Assembly (NCBI GenBank): GCA_037349105.1
Contig: JAYJMM010000106.1
Location: 2,480,001-2,544,000 of the forward strand
Length of the DNA: 64,000 nucleotides
Reading direction: 5' to 3'
Origin: Limnomonas spitsbergensis
Taxonomy: Eukaryota > Chlorophyta > Chlorophyceae > Chlamydomonadales
Shown: piece after piece, positions 1 to 11,600 of the stretch
How positions within the stretch are numbered: position 1 is the first letter of the stretch
Layout: every line of letters starts with the position of its first letter
Made by a program: the position numbers and the translations under genes
Notes under the pieces: generated by a model
Told to the model about the DNA's origin: nothing
Database searches by the model: none
Seen by the model: the letters and a program-made list of their open reading frames with translations, nothing else

Positions 1-90
1 CCGCTGGCTTCTCTGTAGCCTCCCTATTGCACACACGCACCCCTGCCTAACCCTATTCCACATGCCCCACTCACCTTTGTCCCTGTCCTT

Positions 91-1095
91 TTGGATGAAC
101 TCCGTTCCCTCTACCCCCCTACTTATCCACTTGCTTCACCGTTGCTCCCTGCATGCTACACATACATGGCTTGTGTACAAGTTGCTGCCGGTGCCAACTT
201 GCTTGGGGCTGCCTTTTACTTCACTGTCGATGGCTCCACCCATACAGTAAACCCTACTGGAAAATATGAAACGAACACTATCACCAGGGCTGAACTTAGT
301 GGCATCCAAGCTGCCCTCGATCATGCCCACACACCTTCCGACCCCGCCTTGACCATTGCCCCTTCCCTTACTATCTTCAATGACAGTCTCTGCAGCATCC
401 ACCTCATACAGAATGCTGTCTCTACCCGCATGATCTCCTTGAGGACAAGCAGGCACCGCTCCTCCTGGCCATTCTGCCTTTTCCATCCATCGTCTTCGAC
501 GTTCCCTTGAAAACAGTCCACCCGACTGCCTCTCCACCTGTTCTTACTGACCCGCCATAGTCCCTTTTCCCCTTTAAAGGCATACAGACCGGGGCTTGAG
601 CGTCTCGTCAATCTTTACTTCCCAATATCCACGCCGCATCATCGTTCTCTTTTATTTTCATGGCCGGCTAAACACGCAGCAAACGTCTCCTCTTTACCCG
701 AGGGGGTGGGGGCCAAAAAGTCAAACACCCCATCAGAAAAAAAACGGCTTTACCCAGTGTTCTCTATCCAAATGCGGCACTCTTCTACACGCCACTTTTC
801 CCTCACGCAGGGCATACTAGCAGTCCGTCTCCGCACCACTCAGCCTTGTGGACGGCTAAGTTCTCTTCCACATGTACTACACGACTCCTGTTGGCTCATC
901 TACCGATGGCCTTTGCCCCTTCTGTACCCCACCTCCTACTGGCCCACATGTTGTTGGGTCAGGCACTGGGAGGCAGGGACACATTTTGTGTGGATAGTGC
1001 TCGCAGTCGGACACATATGCAAACCTCCTGTATATACCTACCATCACAACCAGGCCATCTGCCTGATCCAACGAAACCGCGTAGGAGGAGCATAA
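91..1095 (+). pseudogene. Non-LTR-type retroelement remnant: RNase H-like and zinc-binding tail
   Basis: An open stretch at 91-510 carries an RNase H-like fold signature: a beta-strand segment LGAAFYF, then NTITRAELSGIQAAL (the helix with the conserved Glu), then a strand ending FNDSLCSIHLI, which matches the usual (T)DSL..I motif. The first catalytic Asp (normally in a TDGS context) is not visible, and the frame stops at 510. Further on, around 890-1080 and in shifted frames, come a CPFC pair, a GHIL segment and a YHHNQAICLIQ segment, the order seen downstream of RNase H in many retroelement polyproteins. The frameshifts and stops between the blocks indicate a dead copy. It probably extends left beyond the window. 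The family is inferred from motif order only. Confidence 0.5.
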
Positions 1096-1115
1096 AGTGT
1101 CACGTCCTTTTTTAA

Positions 1116-2045
1116 CAATTGCTTTTAAATTTGATAATTATCGAGAATGAGTCCTTTTATCATGGGTGCTACCCTAGCAGCTACCCTCCCTCAATGTGTC
1201 CATGACACGCACCCACCTCCTATGCACACTGAATGCTTCTCGCTGTCCCCCTGACACCCTCCGTTGCCTTCTAAGGTGTCCTCCTCTTTATTAAAGGCCT
1301 TACCGTTTCCAATCTCCACACATCTTCTCCCACCCGCCTTGCCAACCGGCCTTCCTTCTAATAAACCTTACGCAAGGAAAACAATTTATCGCGCCATACC
1401 CTTGGGGGGTTGGGCACCCTGGCCCCGTTGTATCACGTATTCACGTCACACCCAGATAATTCACACATTTTAAAAGACTAAAACTCTCTGAAGTTTCGCT
1501 TACGCATCACACAATTTTCACACCGACTTCTAAAATTCCACCGACACATTCTTGTTTCCTTCTCTATTTTCCTAGAAGGCGTCCAACCGAACGTTTTTGC
1601 ACCTACGTCATGTTTTATGACTGTGGCTAATCTTCTACACTATTCCCACGCTACTGCTCGGTGTTTGTGTGCTGGTTGCTTGCCCAGGGGGGTCACCTGT
1701 TTGGTTTGCTCGCTGTCCTAGCATATTTAGTGTCTGTACCGGTTTACGAACAAAAGTCCCATGCATGAAATGTGATACCCCGCTGGACTGTTAAAACTTC
1801 ACAAAAATGTTTCATCGTCAGGCTAGGCCAGGTCATGCAGCTTGTACAGGTCATGGAGACTCATGCCGCCAGCCAGCCACTTAGGGGCATGCAAGGCGCG
1901 ACAAAGCCAAAGGCATCACCCGAGTTCACCGTCAGCACACACTCCTTCACAAAGCTCAAGAGGTGACAGGCTGGACACCATTTTTCATTCTGTGTGCGGA
2001 GGAGTCAGGGTTTTGGCATTCCTCCGCACTCACCCTTAGTGAATG
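1116..2045. other. Gene-free stretch
   Basis: AT-rich intergenic sequence. I see no coding exon, RNA gene or clear repeat. Short open frames here lack any recognisable motif. Confidence 0.5.
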
Positions 2046-2503
2046 CACACGATCTTCTCTCTCCCCGCCTAAAACGCCGGGGTCCGTGTTCCTTCCCCCT
2101 CACATAGGAGGATGGCATATCTGCACCTGCAGTGCACCATGGCCCAGGCTGTGCATGGTAGCCGGAAGTGAGCCTAGTCTGGTGCAGCATGCCGGGTAAT
2201 TGGGCTGTTGGCCGTCGTCCGGTGATGGTACCGTGCTCATCTAACGGCCAGTGGTGGCTGCCTAGCAGGACGACCCAGCGGAGGGACGATACGATGAAGA
2301 CTTCTCTCAATCAATGATTTCAGTGTCCCGACGAAAATATGGGAGGACGTGGGGACGCGAATACAATTATCTCGCAACAGATGCACCAACAGCAAACAAG
2401 ATCTCAACATGGGAGCAGGAGGTCTGACCTATCCGCACATTCCCTACCAGCCCCGCAAGGCCGAACGAAAAGCAGGGCCCAGCGGGTATGCACCGTTCTA
2501 AAC
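2046..2503 (+). mobile_element. S1 SINE-like element, 5'-truncated and interrupted
   Basis: The stretch 2046-2180 matches the middle of the 255-bp element at 43,401-43,655 (landmarks GATCTTCTCTCTCCCC, then ATGGCCCAGGCTGTGCATG). The stretch 2436-2503 matches its 3' end (CAGGGCCCAGCGGGTATGCA). About 255 bp of unrelated DNA sits between the halves, so this copy was split by a later insertion. The tRNA-like head is missing. Confidence 0.6.
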
Positions 2504-2599
2504 TCAACCTTTGTATCCTGTGAATTCTGTGGTTTTTTTGCTGTCCAGCAGATCATCATATTTGATGCATGGGACACATGCCCGCACTAGGACTGTGGG

Positions 2600-4130
2600 C
2601 GAAGAAGCAGTGACCCCAATCGAGGGGGGGGCAAAAAAGAAAGTCAAATACCCCAGCCTAATAAAAATGTTCAACGACCCCTGGCTACCCCCCCCCCCGC
2701 CTCCGAACCTAGAAAAAACTTAATTTCTCAGTCAAAAGTCAGAATTTAAGGAAGGGAGCGGGGTCAATTTCAATCAGCTTATCAGTGCGCTTCTAATGGT
2801 GTCGATAAATGTAGATGGTTAAAAAAATTCAACAAAAGAATATAACACTGCTCTAGCTACCACCTGCCAGCTACCTATCCTCGCTAGAGACCATGAGGCT
2901 CCAGAAACGAGAGGACTCGCGCATGAGTGGCATCAAACTAACATCTAACTTGAGCGTGCTGATGTGCTGCTTGGAGGTGATAATTCTGCTCCACCCACTG
3001 AGCTGAATCTTGATGACGTTCCATAACACTGTCTGGACCCAGGCTTGGAAGTCGTGGTACAGGACTGTAGGTAGGCTCGCTGGAGCTGGGGCCCCTTAGT
3101 GGGGTGCTGAGTGGCAAACTCCTCATCCAGATTGAGCTGCCAGAGGCCGTCGAGCAGCCGGCAGGTCACCGGCACACTCTGCTTGTCCACGGGATTGAAC
3201 ATGGCTGAGATGAAGGGCTCCTCATATCCGCTAGCTCTGAACAGAACCATGAGGTCAGCACGGCCTACACTGTCTCCCAGAATTGCCATGGAAAGCTTTC
3301 GCAACACCACAACATCGGGGGGTGCTTGGGTCGCTAATCCGGAGATAGGAGCGGCTGCTGCGGGCTCTGGGGTTTAGCCTCAACAGCGAGACCAGCAGCT
3401 GCTGCAAGAGCGAGAGGCTCAGCGACAGCCGCATGCTCGACAGCAGCAGGAGCACCAGCAGCAGCAGGAGATAGAGCTGAGGGAGTAGCAGGAGTAGATG
3501 AGGAGTATTATGATGTTATTGTGCGCTGTCGCTTCGTCGAGTTCATCCTGGCTAGCTTCTCAGCTCCTCTCTTGCACTCTTTCCCCTTGTTGGTGATTCC
3601 TTAGGGTCACTAGGTTGTCTGTGAATTTTAAGACCTTCAAACAATGCTTGTAGCAGGTTGTCATTGCTTAATTCATAGCAATTATCAATGCAGCTACGCC
3701 GTGTGAGTCCATAATGGGTGTACGCACAACGGTGCATGTGGTTCTGGAGCCATGACACTCCCCCTTGCCACAATTGCATGCCAGGAGGGGTTTGATATTC
3801 TGAGTGGGATTTTAATGATGCATATCTGTAGCAAATGACTTAAATAATGCAGCGGTTTAGCTATCGTCTCAATCTGATGTTTATAAAAAATACTAAAATT
3901 TCCAAAAAAGGCATTTTATGTTTTTACCCCCTCCCACTTTGTCCCTCCATATCTCCCAGCCCCCTGGGCCAAAAAAATTTAAGACCAGATACGGAAAACT
4001 CTCATCAAGCTCTAAAACTTTCGAGGATGGGGTGCAACCAGTTTTTTTTGCCCCCCTCGACCCCACTGGCCCCTGGGCAACCAACACGCATCTTCAAAAT
4101 TGACTTGTCCGGCTGTGTTATGTCATTATT
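2600..4130 (-). mobile_element. Dispersed element E4, copy 1
   Basis: The reverse complement of this stretch aligns by eye with two separated blocks further on, 43,870-44,862 and about 46,680-46,920. It carries an open frame at 2945-3310 (minus) that reads like a folded domain (segments GDSVGRADLMVLFRASGYEE and LLDGLWQLNLDEEF) preceded by Ala/Pro-rich degraded coding sequence. I do not recognise the protein. The presence of two copies in opposite orientation, with other elements inserted in one of them, is why I call it mobile. No terminal repeats are evident. Confidence 0.5.
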
Positions 4131-4139
4131 TATTCGACC

Positions 4140-5670
4140 CCTTCCTTGAATCATGTCGAGGCATATCGCGTGTCAATTTCAGCATCTTAACTAATTACTG
4201 ACGGGCTGTTCTTAATGCGAGCATCCCGACAGTCCCGAGGTGACCTTGAAAATGCTGAAGTCTTCGGGGCCCGGTATGTCCAGCATATCAATTTAGAATA
4301 TCTAGTTGATGGGGGCGAGGGCACCCTCCGGCGCTAGGGACCTTTGACGACAAGCAACGTGCAGACAGCCATGCACTATTACGGGCAAGCGCGCGCAGGC
4401 ACCCGCTATCCCATTGAATCCTAAGCGATCGTGATTTCGAGGCATCTACTAATTGTAAGGCAGGAAAAAGTAGGGAAGGCCTGGGGGCAATACCTATATT
4501 TTTACATCTCTTGACCTGAGCCCAAGTGGGGGAACACCGGACACCGCTTTGAATTATTAGCGCCTCAAGGCCCTGCTCAAAAGGCTGGGGCAGCAGGAAA
4601 CAGATGGGGAAATCGGGCTAGCAGGAAACATAAATTTATGCAATGCAGTCGTTGGCCAAGGAAATACCACCAGCACACGTGCATGTGAAGTTTTGTGAAG
4701 CTGAGCTTCCACAGTCCAACAGAGCATCACATTTGATGTAAGGTACATGTGCCCGTACAGCGGTACAAACACTAAATACGCATGTTCCCATGTATGGCTA
4801 TTAAAAGAGCCTTAAGCCGAGGTGCTCCTCCCTGATACAATTGGGGTGATGCATTGTCACCAGTATCTCTATGTTGAGTGCGCCAACACACTTATAAATG
4901 CAAATGGATAAAATTGCACCATTACACCATGCAAATGAACCATGGCACCATGCAAATGCATGAAATTGCATGAACGCTTGAAAAAGGGAAAACTCTTGGC
5001 GTGGGTTGCCAAGCAACGAGAGGCAGAGACAGGCAGGGAGACAAGATCGCACCATGCAACTTGCATGGCAACAAAACTTAAAAGAGATACAGGTACGTCG
5101 CTCACTGATGCAGGAAGGGAAAGAATCACGCACTTCCAATGATTTCAATGGAAAAAAAAACTCCCTAGAATAAAACACACTACTGCACCGGTATTAAAAT
5201 CACAACCGACTTTCAACAACTTAGATCTCACATTCTCAACAATCAGATGTCTCTCACGGCCAACTGTCGCATTTTCTAAAATCCGAAAACATACACGTCA
5301 AAACATGCGCGACCGTGTGGACAAAAACGGGCTGGAAAGGAGCATCCTGATATAACCATCCCAGCAATTTCAAAATCAAGCTTTCAAAAAGCATTCATCC
5401 GCCTTGCGACAGACAGCAGGGGGTCATTGAAGGAGTGAGCCTGGCGGGGCTTCCTCAAAAGAGGATATTGAATGAAGCCCCCTCCAGCTGTCGGCTGGTC
5501 CAGCTGTAGGCTGGTATATAGCTGAATCCAAGGCAGCACGATACGGCATGACACGGCGCAGTTGAAGCCAGGTTGCACTACCAAGGTAGCACGGTACGCC
5601 ATGATAGGGCACAGGCTTAGCCGGATAGTGCTGCCATGGCAGGATTGCAGCCCAGTGTGCTGAACATAAC
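4140..5670. other. Gene-free stretch downstream of the pseudokinase
   Basis: I see no exon or RNA gene. A short fragment near 4560 resembles the F2 repeat (GGCCCTGCTCAAAAGGCT). Around 4920-4980 there is a simple ATGCAAATG-rich patch. Confidence 0.4.
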
Positions 5671-5675
5671 ACGGA

Positions 5676-8600
5676 TTATTTAGCGCCCACCGGCACATGT
5701 GCGTGCGTCAAGTCAGAGGACATTTGAGCGCCGGGGGCGTGCTTGTCCTGGTCGGCTTCCGTCTCATCGGGAGGAGGCTCGGAAAATAGGTACATGATGC
5801 CGTCCCGTATGGAGTTAAATGCGCGCCGCCATCCAGAGGCGGTGGGCTTCGTGTTCTGCCGCACACTCAATAGCATCTGTGGAAGATGAGTTGTCGGAAG
5901 GGTTAGTGAGCAAGCAGCGTTTGATCATCAGAGAAATCAAGGGATGTGAATACCAGTGACAAGCAGCATCAGATCATTCATTCTGCAGGGCAAGTGAGCG
6001 TCAGGGGAGGCATTGGAGGTTCCGCAAGCAAGCAGCGTTTGATCAGACGCGCACAAGAGCATTTCGTCATCGGAGAAATTTTGAACAGTCAGTAAGCATA
6101 CAGCATCTCATTACTCACACTCAATGACATTCCTCACCTCTTCAGCCAGTGCGCGGTTCATACACTGGTTTAGGGTTTAGGGTTTCTCTCTGATGTCCTC
6201 ACCTCTCCGGCCAGGGTACGGGTAATTTAATCAAGGTTTAGGGTTCAAGGTTTAGGCTGAGGGTTGAGAGTCTAGGCTCTCTCCCTGAATTCTGCACCTC
6301 TCTGGCCAGGGTACAGGTCATACAATCAATGGTTTATGGTTCAGGGTTCAGGGTTAAGGGTTTCTCTTCCCTGAGCTCCTCACCTCTCCGGCCAGAGTGC
6401 GGGTCATCCACGGGTGACGGGAGCTGCGACAGGTCTGAAGCCGACAGACTATCCATCGGGTAAAAGGTTTGGGATTAAGGGTTTCTCTTCCCTGAGCTCC
6501 TCACCTCTCCAGCCAGAGTTCGGGTCATCCACGGGTGCTGCGACAAGTCTGAAGCCGACGGCCTGTCCTTCGGGTTCTTAATCAGACACTCCTTGACGAA
6601 GGAGATACACTCCGGTGACAAATAGTCCGGCCTGAGGTCGTGATAGAGGGGGTGCAAGCAGGTGAGGAAAGGAAGCCATGCCTCATGGCGCCATGTTAGG
6701 CTAACAAGATTCTGATAAAGCACCCGTACGTGATGCCTGCCCCGAGGGTAATGTTCACCCTCATGCACCCTCACGCAGCCCCATGCATATTCACGCAGCC
6801 TTACACATGCCCCCGCACCCTCTCACACGCACATTCACACCCTCATGCTCCCAAAAAACCTTTAAGGTCGCACCAGTATGTGATGCCTGCCCACAGAGTC
6901 ATGTTCACCCTCATACAGCCTCACGAATCCTCAGGCATCTTATGCAGCCTTATACAGGCCTACGCAATACAGCCCATCGGCTGTAACTGCCCTGCTACAG
7001 CCGGCAGCATAGTATGCGACCTCTCAAAGTCTCACGTGCTCGCTCACACATCCCTGCACACCATCATGCTCCCACATGCTCTGGAGTTCGCACCAGTACG
7101 TGATGTCTGCCCAGAGGGTCAATGCGGCCGAAAGCTGCTTGTCTTCCGCTCCAAACGGCATGCTTCCACAGAGCATCTCGTGGACCATGCATCCCACCTG
7201 GTGCACACAAGCACAACCAGGAGATATAATAGGGTTTCGGGTTACGGGTTTAGGCGCATGTGCAGAAGTGGCTCAGGTGCAGACAGCTCCAAACGGCATG
7301 CTTCCACACAGCATCTCGTGAAACATGCACCCCACCTGGAGCACACAAGCACAACCAGCAGGTTAGGCGCATGTGCAAAAGTGGCTCAGGTGCAGAGGTG
7401 GCACGCATCGTGCAAAGGTGGCACGTTACGGTAATATGCCTCAGCTGCCTTCCAACGCAAATGGAGGCGTTGGAAGGCAGCTATGGCATATTCATTAATA
7501 ATACATGTCCATCAGCATGTGGGAACAGCACCCCATGACCCCATTGTACGGCAGCAGACTTGCTGTAATTGAAAACGTTTCGTACGACAAGACGACGTGG
7601 CCGAGCGATCTAAGGCGTTGGATTAAGGCTCCAATCTTCACAGGCGCGGGTTCAAATCCCGTCGTCGTCAGGTTTTGGACATTGAGAAGCGGGCGCGCTG
7701 CAATGCAGGTACATGTGCTTGGCTTTTTACGGCAGTTCCGAATCTGCCCCATCCGAAACTCGCCAACGCTGAGGAACCTCGACTACCGTACGTTGCCTGT
7801 CGTCCCTAAAGCCACGGTAATGAAAACCACTTGCATCTTGGGCTCCTGCCCATCTCTCCGGACATGGCATGGATAACCCCAAAGGCCGTAGCCAAGGGCG
7901 TTTTGTGGCTGTCCAGCAGCCAAAGGTTGTTGGGTGCGCACTGATTAATGTACTGCCTAGCACTACCTACCTAACCCTAAACCCTAAAATGATTTATTTA
8001 CTGCCTAGCAATACCTACCTGATCCATGTACGTCAATGACGTTACATCTCGGGGCCCTGATAAGAGGGCTTGGCCGCGGGGGCGCCCAACGGAGAAGTTG
8101 TGAGAAGGAAAATGTAAAAGGGGAAAGGAAAGATAGGGAGGAACACAAAGGAGACGAGATATACTTTACCCGTCCTCCCTCACAAAAAGGACAGGCACTG
8201 GGAAGGTTACCCACCCCTGTAGAGTCAAGTCCGCGCAACTATTTTTAATATTTTACACCGGTAAATAAGTGGCGTACTCGCGAGACATATGTTTGGGGGG
8301 CCCATGACCGACTGGCCGCGCAGCGGCGATTATTGAATTACTTTTGACGCGCAGCAGGTCCGCACACCCCCAGCATAAATTTTCTGATAGCGGAGTCACA
8401 CTTGTTCTACGATTCCGTTAAAGCATGACTACCGGTAGCTATTCTGTGACACCATCACAGCTAATAGGCTGTACACCTCAACATTCCAGCCGGTACACAC
8501 GAAAGACACCTTTCTTCCTAGAAAATACAACAAAACTCCCAAACAAAAAACATTTCGACTGAAAACTACAATATTCCGAACGGACTACAAGCTTTGTCCA

Positions 8601-11600
8601 CTGACCCAGACAACGTGCCAGCTTCGCACCTGCCAGATGTCGACTTTCTCATTGTAGCTGCCCTGCAGCTCCCACGGGTTGGAGCGAAGGGCAGAGGCCT
8701 CAGCCTCCTCTTTGCTGGTTCTGGAGCTGCGGCCCTTGCTCAGCTGCGTTGTTCACAGAGGAATGGATAACATGAAACAGGTTAGGCCATGCCAGACCCC
8801 AAGGGAACATGGGTTTTTGCAAGCCCCAGTGTTTCGTTTTTTGCTACTTCAATGAGGCAACTTTACCGCCACTCAAGTGGCCACTTTTAACATCAGCAGA
8901 CCGCCCAATGGCCGCCAAAGACCGAATTTGGACCGAACCTGGACCGGCCTGCAACTGGTGACCAAAGCAGAGCAAGGCTGGCCACGTATCGGGCCTCCGT
9001 CCAGCAGCCTGAGTGTAGCTGACACGTAGCTGAGTCACGAAAGAATGAACGCTAGGTTAAGGCCATACAAAGTTGCAAGGGATCAGGGTTTTTTGCTAGC
9101 GCACGAGTCTGGCTACGTCCGCCACTTGCTCACCTGCTTCGGGTAAAGGGGGATACAAGAAAAAGGGGATAATAAGCCAGCCCAGCTTCACAATGTCCCC
9201 CCCCCATGAATCGGCTACAATTAGTCGTCAGCTCTACTCCGGCCTCTGGGCGGAGGCCCCGCTTGTGGCCAGCCATGCTACCATGGCCACCCTTCGCAGG
9301 CCTGTCCAAGTTTGGTCCCAATCGGGCATTTTGCGGCCGCGAGGCGACCTGCTTGAGGTGGACTTGAAGCAAAAAAATGAAACACTGCGGCTTCGAGGGG
9401 ACCCCGTCCACGTCTACGCCCGGAAGCCCCCAGCCTCTGCCCCCTCTCGTTGAAATTCGCCCCCCCCCCTGGCCACGCCCACCCCCGGCTGGCCATAGCC
9501 GTCGATTCTTATTTGCCCCTCGGAGGCGCAATACTTAGATTTTTTTTAGAAAGAAATTCTTTCATTAAAATATGTTTCAAGGCTGGAGGATCCACTCCCT
9601 CCCTGACTGGAGGAATACCTGAGTAAATAAACATAATTTTATAAATGGCGGGCTGACCTCATAGATCTTTGGCCAAATCCATGTTATCAGGGCCAAACAC
9701 CGAACTTTAGGCAATTTAGTAATGATTACTTACCCTGACTACCGTATAATATATGTGTAGAATAATGATAAGACTGTATGGTTGACGCTCACATCGAGCG
9801 CCAGCATCTCTGGGGCCATGTAGTCTAGCATTCCGGCCCGCGTGTTGCACTCCTCCATACCCATGTGTGCTGCATCGATGTAATGGCCGACCTTGAGTTT
9901 CAGATTCCGCCCCATCATGAGGTGTTCAGGGCAGATGGACCTGGTCAGGGTGTTCAGGGTTGAGGGTGAAGGGTTCAGGGTTTGAGGGTTCAGGGATCAG
10001 GGTTTGAGGCAGATTGGGTTTCAGATACCGCCCTATCATGAGGTGTTGAGGGTAGATGGACACAATCAGAGTTCGACTTCGGAATTAATGACATGCTGCT
10101 ATGCCCCCCCGCTATGATGCCTGCCATTCCCCAAAGAGTTTAAACCTTCAAAACGTTATGTGTGTGAACCAGATGTTAACGTGAGCACGGCCTTTTGTGC
10201 GTATATTGACTGGATTGCCGTTTATCACAAATGATTTTAATAAATGTCCAATGCTCACAGAAATTTACCTGGGCTCACCATGATCTAAAGACTCAAAATA
10301 AATAAACGATACGCCCTGAGGCGTGGTTTGAGGAAGCCACCCGTTCGGCTGTAGCACTAGGTGAGCTACCATGACCTGACCATAAGTAATCGTGCACAAC
10401 AACCTTTTAAAAGAATACCCGAGTGACTGAAAGGAACGAAAAGGGATAGGGTTTGGGTTTTCAGTTGAGTTCACTGGAAAACCAGTCCCCAACCGCCACA
10501 GTGGCCCCGGTTGTGAAAGGCTCGTTCTTTGCGCTCGTCCCAGTGTTTCGAGTCATTTTTTGTTCCGATGGCTTATCTCATGCTGCCCTAACTTATGACA
10601 GTGCACTGCGCGGAGTGGATCGAACGAGCCGTACTTTCTTGGACATGCTATTTGTCGGGGTTTGCAGTGAAAAGTGGTCCCTATTTCAGAAACAGGCCAT
10701 CGCGTTGCTTTGTGTTGGGCACAACGTCGTTTGCATGTCCGCCCGCAATGTATATGCTCGTGGCGGGGCAGCCACGGCCTCGGCCATGCTGGTTTTGGAC
10801 TGTGTTCACCGAAAGTGATTCCGCACAGTACGTAATGTGCACATGCATTGCGCTTCTTTTAGCGCAAACTCGTTTACCAGGAGCAGCCGTGATGACAGGG
10901 CAGCTCGCGGTGGTCTGCATCGCTGTAGTCTGTGGTTTAATAGTTTCGAACTTGCAGGATGACAGTCGACACTGCAGAACATGTGAAAGACCATCGTAGG
11001 GACCATCGAGTACATATGCGTTAGGCGCATACACTTTTGCATGCCTTTTGTTTGTCAGGTTTGGCAGGATTGCTTGCCTGCATCAGTTTCCAGTGCATGT
11101 GGTGTGACCCTTCCGACAGAGCGTCGAGTGCCGTGCACCGACTCTGTCGTCCAGACACACCACAACTGCAGCAAAACTGGTCAGAATTCTTGTAGATCGG
11201 CACTTTTGTCTGTTCCAATTCAGGTTCTGGTCCGCTGCTCAGATCGGTGTGCAATCTGACTGTTGCTGTGTGCACAGTATCACTTCTGGCACCCAGCTTG
11301 CAAATGCAGTTACTGCGATGACAATTGTGGACAAAGTGACAGGCACCGTGCGCAGCTGGTGGACAAACCAGGAATCCTGGCAGAGGCAGGCACGGTGCTG
11401 CAGCCTGCAATGCACCTTGTAGAAAACATGCAGCAGGCGCGCTCGAAGAGTTCCATAAACTCAGCATGCACCTTCTTATTGACACTTCACGCTCAAGATC
11501 ATGTGACATACCACATGAGCATGACCTACTGCTTCGCAACGGGTCCCTGCACAGGAAAGCATTGCACTTCATTTTGTGCTCATACCGGTTGACATGCACA

